From: Albula goreensis
Taxonomy: Eukaryota; Chordata; Actinopteri; Albuliformes; Albulidae
Reading direction: 5' to 3'
NCBI GenBank assembly: GCA_022829145.1
Contig: CM040763.1
Span: 13,253,141-13,317,140 of the forward strand
DNA length: 64,000 bases
The position numbers and the translations under genes were made by a program. Shown one piece after another: positions 28,801 through 35,465 of the stretch (position 1 is the stretch's first letter; every line of letters begins with the position of its first letter). Below the pieces are notes generated by a model. It saw only the letters and a program-made list of their open reading frames with translations, was not told the origin of the DNA and did no database searches.

Positions 28801-30261
28801 TTAGCAGTTATAATAAATGAACTGCTCACAGAAAAGTGATGGTGCAGTTAGACTGTGGATGAGCCTATAAACCTATTTCCACACAGAAAGATCACAGAAA
28901 CAAAACCGCACTACCCTGTGGAGGTTTAGTAGACTGACATTTTACACTCCCTGCCAAACAGAGGATTATTGTGTCTGTGATGGAAAAACAATTAACCTCC
29001 CATCCATATTTCAAATATATATTTAATTTAATAATATACAAAAATAAATCTCAGCCTTCTAAAGCCCATCCCCTCAAAATGCAGTTATTGCCTCCTCTTA
29101 CAGAAGGCATAAGCAGCCAGATAAAATTAAGAGAGAAGAGAGGAAAAAAGCTGAAAAAAAAGAAAAGGGGTTCGGAGCAGGTGAAGTGTCTCCCTCATCA
29201 GAACAAAGGGGAGGAGGCCGGACTATCTCTCTCCCCTCCTGTTTATTTCCACAAGAAGCAGACAGCGGACAGCCCTACCCGTGTAGGCCCGGCCTCCTTT
29301 CATTTATCAGTCTGTGTTTTATGCGATGGATCTCCTGATGTTGTCGCATTCCCACAGTTCCTGCTGACCCCTGTGCTTTGTGGAGGGCTGGTGGAGCAGG
29401 TGTTGCTTTCATGACCACCCTGGCAGTAACACAAACTGTTTGGTTGTGCCATTGACCCCTGGAGCATTAACGGCGTTTCTGAATCCTCCGGGGACTCCTC
29501 TTTCTCTCTCTCTCCCTCGCTCTCTCTCCCCTTTTTTTTTTTTTTACGGTGTATGGCCTGTCACATGATGTCCCACTACACATGTAGTGCATGTGAAAGA
29601 GCAAGCAGCGCTGTGTGAGTGGTGAGAGAGGCAGAGGGGATCATGGGAAGGTTCATCAGTCAGAATGACTGCTAGGCCTGCGCTCTCATTCACACCCTGC
29701 ACATTTTACACACTTGCATTGGGCTGTCCTGACATCAACCGAGAATGTGTTTTGAAGCACTGGATGAAACCAAGGCATAATTTGTAAAGGCAATGATACT
29801 TGGTACAGTAAGAAGTGTGTGCAGTTATTAGCTAAAATCCTGAACTACAGTCACTGTTTGTTCCTAATCATTATAAAAGTCAACATCAGTCACCTATGGG
29901 AAAAGGGGAAAAGAGAATTACTAAGAATGTGTAAAAGAAAGTAAAACAAGAGTTCTTTTGTATTTATGTGTTTGTCTGTGAGGTGAACGTATATCTGTAC
30001 ATAGAGATGATGCTTTTTGTGTGTGTGTGTGTCTGTGTGTGTGAAGGGATGCTTTGTTGCTGATGTAAATCTCTTTTGGGTGAGTGTATGTGTGGGTTTG
30101 CCTATGTTGGCATGTCTTTTTGTCTCTCTGTTTAATGGGTGTGTGTAGACATGTTTTTTCCCCTGTGAATCTCTCCTTGGTGTGTGTGGGGGGGTGGGGG
30201 TGGTTGGGAGTGTGTGTGCATATGTATGTATGTCTAGGCATGCTTTTCCTCCCTGGTGAGT

Positions 30262-30314
<53 letters not shown>

Positions 30315-33142
30315 TTCATTAAGTGCTGTGCATTAAGCAGCCCTGTGTGATTGTTCCCATGTGTGCAGGCCCCTGGTCCCTAAGGAGTGCCAGCGGCCGG
30401 TGGAGGCCCCTGAGCTGTTGGTGACGGCCTGCTCTCGGCAGTGTAAGAACGGACACTGCACACCCACAGGCAGGTGCTGCTGCAGCCCAGGCTGGGACGG
30501 TCCCTTCTGCAGAGTGGGTGAGTGACAGCACCCCCCATACACCAGCACATAAACAAGCCAGACACTAGCCCCTTCCAATCCTGTCAATCTCTTACAGTTC
30601 TGCTGAACTATTATATTAGCCAAATCTCTAAAACTTAAAGAACGCAGTTACAATTTCAGAGAAGATATTACATTTGGTCTACTGTAAAAATCAAGGATTC
30701 TATGCGTACATGCAGTATATTTCAATATTGGACCTCAAAACTGCATAAGGTTATTACAGTATAAAGCATGCAGTACATCTTGCTGTGTACATTCAGCATG
30801 TCGTAATTAACACCTCAGCCGGGGACAATGTATTTCTGTTCACTCTGTTATTATCACTCAGTCATTGTTTACACCTCAGCCAGGGACGATGTTCGTCTGT
30901 TTACTGTGTTCATCATATTGTAAAACTTTACTACAGTCATTAACAACATGTCAGGCATGAATGACAACCTGAAGTCTGTTCTCTGTTTAAACAAATGATT
31001 GTCAGAGTTACAAGATTGAAGTCTAGATTTACATCACATACATATGCTGTGAAGAAACATTCACAGTCATGCAGGAGTAAGGAAATCATCAGTAGGGAGC
31101 AAACAATAGCTTCGACTGACAGAAGAGATGGGTGGCCATCCTCCATTTTGTTTCTTTGAGGTGTTCAAATACCAATCAGTTAGTGGTAAAATAGACTGCA
31201 CTGTAAGAGCATGCTGAGGAAATGGTATATGTCCGTGGTCATGATCATGAATTCAAATGCTTGTAGACAGAGCAACACTTTTTATCTCCAGTCCATGTAC
31301 AGACTTAACATTTCTTTATCGTTTGTTACATGACCACTTTCTATCACCATATGTGTTGTTACCATTGTAATATTTCTCTGTAATATATAATTGGTGATAA
31401 TCTTCAGAGTTCAGGATCTGTTGCACAGAAACATTAATAAAGCAATACCTTCCAGCTAATTTGCAAGAAGAATGTGTTCATGAGTTTTGCTATTCTTTGA
31501 AGATTGGTGTCTCAGCCTGGATATCTCCTTGCAGAGGGAGTGAGAGGTGTCGGTCTCAATTCTCCTCTGCTTGGCCCATTTTGTTTTATAGTATGCTTCT
31601 ATCCATGGATAACTGTCCCTGAATTTAAACCATGCAGGGAAATCGGTTTCTCAGATAGTTTATATTACCAAGGCAATTCAGTAGATTCAGACGTAGCGTG
31701 ATGGTAAAATTTGGATGCCTGGGACACAAAATCCATCCTTGTTGGGAACACACTGCTGACATCTGAAGGGAGGCAGCTGGTGTGGTGCCACCTTTGACCT
31801 GCTTGGCTATTTCCACCACAATTCACCAAAAACATCTGTCGAAAAACAAATATGCGCTATGTAGTTTTTCCAACACTTCCCTTTGCCCCACCCACCACTG
31901 GTTCCATCTTTGCCAGTATGAGTTGTATGAATTTTCCAGCATGCTCTGTATAGTGTTGGTTGTTCTCCTAATAGCATGGAGCTTGAATGAATCATTTTAA
32001 TGTAGAATGAATATTACAGTTGAACGCAACATTTAATGCAACACACCTCTTGAAAATTGCATTGCTTACACAATGCATTAATGTAATTATTCATAATATT
32101 TTTGTGAAGTTTTGTTGATTTTGGTGACTTGATGATGAGGAAGGTTTGTTTTTGTATGCTGTGCCTTGTACTAACAGTAACAATGAATACAATAATAACA
32201 ATTACTAAGCATGCAAAATCCAACTTGAGGGAACAGGATAAAGCTATAAAAATATAAGTTCTGAAATAATATGTTGTTTTTATTGCACTCAACCATGGAA
32301 CCATGTGAGGATTTGATATTATTTTATTGTGCTTGTCCTAACAGCTTGCTAAAATGACATCATGTGTGGAAATACATAGATGTAGCTCAGTCAGAGTTTC
32401 CTTTAAGGAGAATGAATTTGCAACAAGTTTTACAAGGAGAACATTGTATTTTAACCAATAAAATTAGGTTAGAGTCTTTTGCATAACAATTTCAAAATAT
32501 AATGAGAGTTTCCTCCTGTGCTGTTCAACTGTATAAGTTTTGGTTTCAGTTAGATCCACAATGCATTTACTATTCATTCTGCATGCATTTATCTTTTCCT
32601 GTTTTGGAGCAACGCAGTTACAGATAGTTTTGATGGCACTCTCTACATCAGCTTTCATAAAAACAGGAAGTGATGACATACAGGTTCATGGATCTAGTTA
32701 GAAAAGTAACAACAACTCATTAGCTCATTGAATTTAGAAGAAAGTCCAAACATTAATTTTTACAGCCAGTGGCATATCAATGTTTGGTCTTGGATTATTT
32801 TGCAGTGCCATTTTTGCCATTTTGTATTATAGAATATTTGTATATTGTATAATATGTACAGTGCTATACATCAAGTTATACATGAGTCAACTGGACCTTT
32901 AAACTCTGATCTAAATGCTGTTTGTCTGTCCGTGTCCATCCTTTGCAGCCAAATGTGAGCCCCCCTGTCGTCATGGAGGAGTCTGCATCGAACCCAACAA
33001 GTGCTACTGTAAGAGTGGATACTCTGGAGAGCACTGTGAGAAGGGCGAGGGCGGCGTGGTGGGGGAGGCCAGAGACGGGATCCTGGACCAGATCATAGAC
33101 ATGACCTCCTATTTGCTGGACCTGACCAGCTACATCGTATAG
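1540..33142 (+). CDS. hhip: HHIP, Hedgehog-interacting protein, complete, 13 coding exons (695 aa)
   Basis: This is a secreted or membrane-associated decoy receptor that binds Sonic, Indian and Desert hedgehog and dampens signalling. Exons join as 1540-1803, 6498-6690, 11175-11328, 13363-13564, 18346-18497, 19667-19840, 20252-20395, 20821-20945, 22766-22889, 24709-24839, 25733-25814, 30369-30517 and 32949-33142. Every intron is GT-AG and the phases close without frameshift. Domain order: signal peptide (about 1-22), basic segment (33-52), cysteine-rich Frizzled-like domain (about 37-195), six-bladed propeller (about 205-580), two EGF repeats (about 588-660), and a hydrophobic C-terminal tail ending LLDLTSYIV as in human. 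The Hedgehog-binding loop NMEEMDGLSDF is intact. Asp377 aligns with human Asp383, known to reach the Hedgehog zinc site. N-glycosylation sequons are seen at NNT (twice) and NST. Identity rests on remembered human HHIP and is near certain. Confidence 0.97.
4358..4422. repeat. Near-perfect hairpin (21-nt arms, 16-nt loop)
   Basis: Arms 4361-4381 and 4398-4418 pair at 20 of 21 positions, two of them G-T/T-G wobbles in the sense-strand RNA. The stem starts TATAACACC and is closed by GGTGTTATA. The flanking AGAT and ATCT extend it past a two-base bulge. It could be a small foldback transposon remnant (MITE) or a pre-miRNA-like hairpin in the HHIP transcript. The sequence alone does not decide. Confidence 0.75.
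4570..4910. promoter_or_regulatory. Candidate conserved non-coding element in HHIP intron 1
   Basis: A complex, non-repetitive, GC-richer block within AT-rich intron. It carries a perfect POU octamer ATGCAAAT at 4891-4898 and an unusually long open frame (4433-4891, 152 codons) with no resemblance to known proteins. Its composition suggests selective constraint, but this is inference only. Confidence 0.3.
6498..6690 (+). CDS. hhip: HHIP exon 2 (cysteine-rich domain)
   Basis: Encodes IFSTNNTECAKLLEEIKC and the following Cys-rich stretch ending FYYTCRGHIP. This closely matches human HHIP (NNTECGKLLEEIKCA, FFYTCRGHIPG). The acceptor is ATTTTAG and the donor CCAG|GTAAAC. The exon begins in phase 0 and leaves one base. 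An N-glycosylation sequon NNT is present. Confidence 0.96.
6691..11174 (+). other. hhip: HHIP intron 2
   Basis: Mostly unique AT-rich sequence. Short CA runs occur at about 7890-7915 and 8300-8360. AT-rich stretches at 8880-9420 show no gene. A direct repeat GGGAATAAAAT is seen near 9065. No further exon or transposon is recognised. Confidence 0.8.
11175..11328 (+). CDS. hhip: HHIP exon 3 (end of cysteine-rich domain)
   Basis: Encodes LFQADVDEFCQYYGRRDNG, then LCFPDF and GPASNYLDLDDYEK, matching human DEFCFYYARKDGGLCFPDF and RGPASNYLD. It is one codon shorter than human after YLD. The acceptor is TTTTCTCAG. The donor is AACAG|GTTTGT, in phase 2. Confidence 0.96.
11329..13362 (+). other. hhip: HHIP intron 3
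   Basis: Unique AT-rich sequence. A short direct repeat, AGTAATTACAC twice around 11767-11790, gives two TAATTA homeodomain-type cores. Nothing else is recognised. Confidence 0.8.
13363..13564 (+). CDS. hhip: HHIP exon 4 (first propeller blade)
   Basis: Encodes KHKHNCYCAQEVVSGLRQPV, then GDGSQRLFILEKEGFVKILT and KEPFLDIHKLVQSGIK. This is almost identical to human except for HSMELI in place of PEGEIF. The acceptor is CTTCAG and the donor AAAG|GTGAGG, phase 0. The open frame on the opposite strand (13058-13540) is an antisense shadow. Confidence 0.97.
14880..15440. promoter_or_regulatory. Candidate conserved non-coding element in HHIP intron 4
   Basis: About 560 bases of CpG-containing, non-repetitive sequence embedded in AT-rich intron. 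It has clustered AT-rich homeodomain/SOX-like words (AACAATCATTATGACAATTA around 15177-15196). There is no coding signal. The call rests on composition and motif density and needs cross-species alignment. Confidence 0.35.
18148..18262 (+). repeat. (GA)n-rich simple repeat
   Basis: Imperfect GAGAGA purine tract with interruptions (AAGAGAGGG, GGGGGCACAG), on the sense strand of HHIP intron 4. It is about 84 bases before exon 5. Confidence 0.9.
18346..18497 (+). CDS. hhip: HHIP exon 5 (propeller)
   Basis: Encodes GGDERGLLSLAFHPNYKKNG, then KLYVSYTTNQERWAIGPHDH and ILRVVEYTVS, residue-for-residue like human. The acceptor is GACTGCAG. The donor is CCAG|GTAGGA, leaving two bases. Confidence 0.97.
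18498..19666 (+). other. hhip: HHIP intron 5
   Basis: AT-rich unique sequence, then a short inverted repeat AAAAGAAA/TTTCTTTT near 19433-19453. A minus-strand SINE (19462-19615) ends about 50 bases before exon 6. Confidence 0.8.
19462..19615 (-). mobile_element. tRNA-derived SINE, minus strand, just upstream of HHIP exon 6
   Basis: Read on the minus strand it begins with a tRNA-like head (AGCAGTGATTATGGCATTTGG, then CTTCCAACCGAAAAG). A B box follows (GTGGGTTTGAAGG). It ends with the tail AAGTTGCCCTGGATAAGG, a diverged form of the common teleost SINE tail AAGTCGCTCTGGATAAGAGC. Family assignment is from memory. Confidence 0.75.
19667..19840 (+). CDS. hhip: HHIP exon 6 (propeller, Hedgehog-binding loop)
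   Basis: Encodes VAELHRKHLGGQLLFGPNG, then LGDGMITLDNMEEMDGL. The loop carrying Asp377 (human Asp383, zinc-site contact) is intact. The last codon is split, AG|T for Ser380. The acceptor TGTGTCTCAG has a poor pyrimidine tract; a SINE lies about 50 bases upstream. The donor is GAG|GTGAGC. Confidence 0.96.
19841..20251 (+). other. hhip: HHIP intron 6
   Basis: A 411-base AT-rich intron with donor GTGAGC and acceptor TTTCCATAG. No special feature is seen. Confidence 0.9.
20252..20395 (+). CDS. hhip: HHIP exon 7 (propeller)
   Basis: Encodes DFTGAVLRVDVDTDCCNAPY, then SIPLNNPYFNSTNQPPELYA and HGLRDPG. It matches human except for an additional cysteine (DTDCCN against DTDMCN), residue 395. It has an NST glycosylation sequon. 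The donor is GGCCG|GTGAGT. Confidence 0.96.
20396..20820 (+). other. hhip: HHIP intron 7 with SINE tail fragment
   Basis: A 425-base intron. The stretch 20684-20742 (TTTAGCAGAAGCTCCTATCC, then AGTGACTTACAA) resembles the tail of teleost SINEs in minus orientation. The acceptor is AAATGTTGTAG. Confidence 0.75.
20684..20742 (-). mobile_element. SINE tail fragment
   Basis: It resembles the widespread fish tail CATTTAGCAGACGCTTTTAT, then CCAAAGCGACTTACA, with several substitutions. No tRNA-like head is visible next to it. Confidence 0.6.
20821..20945 (+). CDS. hhip: HHIP exon 8 (propeller)
   Basis: Encodes CAVDRHYMDTNRSVLILCTD, then TIGRNNTAAGRVLQILKGRDY. This is recognisably human CAVDRHPTDININLTILCSD, one of the more diverged propeller segments. 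It has an NNT sequon. The acceptor is TTGTAG. The donor is TATG|GTGAGT. Confidence 0.95.
20946..22765 (+). other. hhip: HHIP intron 8
   Basis: Unique AT-rich sequence with an A-rich stretch at 21669-21694. No gene or clear repeat family is recognised. Confidence 0.8.
22766..22889 (+). CDS. hhip: HHIP exon 9 (propeller)
   Basis: Encodes HEPSIFELKSTSSAAPVGGF, then IYRGCQSRRLYGSYVFGDRN, like human VGGFVYRGCQSERLYGSYVF. The acceptor is TTTTGCAG. The donor is ACGG|GTGAGT, with a split Gly codon. Confidence 0.96.
22890..24708 (+). other. hhip: HHIP intron 9
   Basis: Contains a minus-strand SINE (about 23190-23331) and a T-rich run near 23664. The rest is unique AT-rich sequence. Confidence 0.8.
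23190..23331 (-). mobile_element. tRNA-derived SINE, minus strand, HHIP intron 9
   Basis: On the minus strand: A box region GTGGCCTTGTGGTTAGTCCG, B box GCGGATTCAATCCCC, then GAGTCGTATCAAAGAC. A diverged GGTACCCC...CTCAGCATTAAAG body follows. This order matches a common ray-finned-fish SINE whose body reads GAGTCATACCAAAGACTATA. The right edge is clear. The left edge may lie further left, to about 23090. Confidence 0.8.
24709..24839 (+). CDS. hhip: HHIP exon 10 (last propeller blade)
   Basis: Encodes NLRVLQQPPAGGAWQEKALC, then LGSSSACGSTLSGHILGFGE and DEL, matching human WQEKPLCLGTSGSC and SGHILGFGEDELG. The acceptor is TGTTGCAG. The donor is CTTG|GTTAGT, a weaker site than its neighbours. 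Confidence 0.95.
24840..25732 (+). other. hhip: HHIP intron 10
   Basis: An 893-base intron. The second half (25210-25690) is CpG-containing unique sequence with homeodomain-like ATAATTAG and a G-run at 25468. The acceptor is CTCCCATAG. Confidence 0.8.
25210..25690. promoter_or_regulatory. Candidate regulatory block in HHIP intron 10
   Basis: A compositionally distinct, CpG-containing unique block (CGCGCGCAGAATGGCGAGAG near 25358, CTCGCGGCC near 25561). It contrasts with the AT-rich flanks and has no coding signal. Constraint is inferred, not shown. Confidence 0.3.
25733..25814 (+). CDS. hhip: HHIP exon 11 (propeller closure)
   Basis: Encodes EVYILATSKSMVQSHSGKLY, then RLVDPK, like human EVYILSSSKSMTQTHNGKLY. 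At 82 bases it is the smallest exon. The donor is AAGAG|GTATGT. Confidence 0.96.
26400..26515 (+). mobile_element. Diverged tRNA-derived SINE, plus strand
   Basis: Tandem tRNA-like features: GGTAGCAGAGTGTTTAGCAG (A-box-like), GCACAGGAGATTGCG, then a B-box-like GGTTTCATTCCCGGG. The boundaries are soft and the family is not identified. Confidence 0.5.
30258..30310 (+). repeat. (TG)n microsatellite next to HHIP exon 12
   Basis: About 26 TG dinucleotides in near-perfect array. It is preceded by shorter TG-rich runs from 29990 and ends 58 bases before the exon 12 acceptor. Confidence 0.95.
30369..30517 (+). CDS. hhip: HHIP exon 12 (first EGF repeat)
   Basis: Encodes PLVPKECQRPVEAPELLVTA, then CSRQCKNGHCTPTGRCCCSP and GWDGPFCRV. 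The cysteine spacing is that of an EGF repeat and mirrors human CSRLCRNGYCTPTGKCCCSP. The acceptor ATGTGTGCAG has a weak pyrimidine tract. The donor is GTGG|GTGAGT. Confidence 0.96.
30518..32948 (+). other. hhip: HHIP intron 12
   Basis: AT-rich. It has a two-copy diverged tandem repeat, copies at 30811-30855 and 30870-30913 (ACACCTCAGCCGGGGACAAT against ACACCTCAGCCAGGGACGAT). No gene is recognised. Confidence 0.8.
32949..33142 (+). CDS. hhip: HHIP exon 13 (second EGF repeat and C-terminal tail)
   Basis: Encodes AKCEPPCRHGGVCIEPNKCY, then CKSGYSGEHCEKGEGG, then the tail GILDQIIDMTSYLL...TSYIV and stop TAG (33140-33142). The tail is identical to human over its last 21 residues and is thought to anchor HHIP at membranes. 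The linker (GEGGVVGEARD) has lost the basic residues seen in human (DRNIRRVTRA). Confidence 0.97.
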
Positions 33143-35465
33143 GCATAGACCTGCTGCCAGACTTCCTGAAGAGACCTCAGGCCAAGGCTCTGTTCATCCA
33201 TCGTTAGACCATTTCCTGTCCCTTCCACCACCACTTCCTGTTTGTTCTCTTGCCAATAAGCTATACTCATGTTATTATTATGGACTTCCCAAAAAAAAGA
33301 AAACAAACCTCAGAAAGCAGTGAGAAGACTGAAGTTTCCCTTTCAAGTTTGTAATCGAAAAAGGCGTGGGATGCTTTGGTTCTGCAGATAAAGAGAGCTC
33401 CTTTGTGTTTTTGGAGGCATTTTAACAAAACATCAGCCCATCTGTGGCAGAATCAGGGCCTACAATGGCTCTTTCAGGCAGTAACTGCCTCAGTTCTCAC
33501 CTCCTCTAGGGAATTCTGGGAGCTCTCCTCCCCTTGCTTTCCCCAGCGTGGGTCCGTAAACTCTGGCACCGAAAAGGAAAATCCCCCCCCCCCCCATACT
33601 TAGATCCCACATCTATTAATGAGGTCTCACTAATGATGCCTTGCACCAGCTGAGATCATTAAATGAGAACTTCCACACATTACAACAAAATAAAAATGAA
33701 GACATCTTTTTAAAGTTATTCAGACATTGTCACATAACGTGTCTGTATTCTCAAGGCTGGACCACCTGGGCATTACTCACTGGGAACCCACACGTGCCCT
33801 TGTGGCTTGTGGCTCCAGTCAGAATGAGTGATGTGACCGACGGAAACTCAAACTCAGGACTTCCCACTGAGAATGGCAGAGGCCTGCACAGTTTTACTCC
33901 ACAAAGAATTTTCTTTTTTTCAGGAGACGGTAATACCTTTTAGGATTGACCTTTTCGGATCACGCCGGTAGCAGGAACAGAGGGTTTCCTGGATGCCAAC
34001 ATCAGAACACTGCCACTACACAGAAGAGAGGGAAAGCAGCTATTTCATTTTTCCATTTCTAAATCTCTTCCGTCATTCATTTCAAGACAACTTTATTCTA
34101 ACACCTCGTGTTGGGGTGGGTGGAATGAATGGATCTGCAAGGGCTCAGAACCAATGCCTTCATGAAATTTAAATGAGGGAAAGTCACGTGTTTGGAGACG
34201 GAAATTTTCATATAAAGAGAAATGATTAAGGTACAGTATGCTGTAACAAGCTTACAGAATGAATAAGTCATTGGACACAGTTCCGTTTGTATTACCAGAT
34301 GAGCCTTTAAAATTGACAAATGCAGAAATGCATTCAATGGAGTAGTGGTTAAAAATATTATATTATTCTGATACCTATGGCCTTGTACCTATGTACTGTA
34401 TTAGAATAATTCCATGGTGAATAAAGGAGACAAAGTATTCCAGATTTCTCTCACAAACAGATTTTGTTTGAATTTTGAGGTAAAATATTACATTTAAAAT
34501 TCCACAAGGAATATTTATAATGGTTAGCCTAAGTAGAGATCCCGGCTATCTTAGTACTGACAGATCTCTTCAACAGCTACTATGTGTAGTTTCAGACAGC
34601 AGGTGGTTTCTCTATAAAAATGTCTCCATGTATTTTCAAACATATAAATCTCCACTGTCTTAAAAAGGTTCTACTCTTTTTTATGTTTAATTAAGACCAT
34701 GCAAGCTGCTTGATACTATATTTACTTGTACTCACAGCCGATGTGCTGTGTGCCTCTCTCGACGGATAGATATTCTTACACTGTCATGCGGCTGTATCCG
34801 TGGAGACACCTTTGTAAAGGGCAATCGCAGGCCATGAGGCCATTTGTTTGGCTCCTCCTCTGCACAGCCTCACATTGTCACCCACCGGACATGTTCAAGC
34901 CAAACACCGTGCATCTTCACCTGAAGGCAGGTACGCGCTTCTTCCTCCGGACACCAGGGTCGCATGAGCACGGACTCCATGTGACATGCGAACTACTGGA
35001 ACAAATCATTTTGGGGGAAGAGAGGAGATAGGGCTGATGCTGGGGAGAAGAACTCTACCCATCCAAAAAAAAAAAAAAAAAAACAGTTTGGTCGCAACAC
35101 CTGTTATCCACCGAAAGTCCCTTTCAAAATGCTGTCTCAAATACTGTGTACACTGTTGCTGTTTTTTCGACACGTTTCATGATGTTTAGTGAGCTTGATT
35201 ATTTCGTTTTGATGAGTCTTGATGAAAGACAGCATCTTGTCCACACAGCACTGATACAGTCTCCAAACACGTTATTCCCAACTGGTCTTGACCACTGAAG
35301 CCCTGGACTCCAGCTGAACCTCTACCCCTGTCACACTGAACGATGATACTAACTACTCAACTTCTGTCGAAAAAGGGAAAGCACATTGTGATGTATATAT
35401 CATATAGAACAGAAAAAGTACTACTTAATATTGAGAAATAATAAAGCATTTTGTATGTTTTTACA
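33143..35465 (+). other. hhip: HHIP 3' untranslated region (end uncertain)
   Basis: AT-rich non-coding sequence after the stop. AATAAA occurs at 33689, 34420 and 35440; further ones lie at 36447 and 37080. The 35440 site is followed by GU-rich sequence (TTTTGTATGTTTTTA) and is the preferred end. An A19 run lies at 35065-35083. A diverged tRNA-like word (AACTCAAACTCAGG, near 33846) hints at an old SINE at about 33770-33870. Confidence 0.5.
35440..35445 (+). terminator. hhip: Likely HHIP poly(A) signal
   Basis: AATAAA followed within 30 bases by a T/GT-rich element. Chosen over AATAAA at 33689 and 34420 because of the downstream element. Alternative or multiple ends are possible. Confidence 0.45.

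Larger units (their letters stand above)
25815..30368 (+). other. hhip: HHIP intron 11
   Basis: Holds a plus-strand SINE-like element (26400-26515), a GC-rich stretch at 27580-27830, T/C-rich tracts at 29503-29545, and a TG-rich block (29990-30310). The block ends in a long (TG)n run only about 58 bases before exon 12. Two GLI-like AGGGTGGTC words occur (27720-27728 on +, 29413-29421 on -). Confidence 0.8.

Noticed and set aside
29921..30319. 132-codon minus-strand frame rich in His-Thr
   Set aside because: Generated by the TG-rich microsatellite region in HHIP intron 11.
31680..31760. tRNA-like word (AGCGTGATGGTAAAATTTGG) in HHIP intron 12
   Set aside because: No B box or tail found nearby; probably chance.
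33770..33870. SINE in the HHIP 3'UTR
   Set aside because: Only a weak B-box-like word is visible. Too diverged to call as a separate feature.
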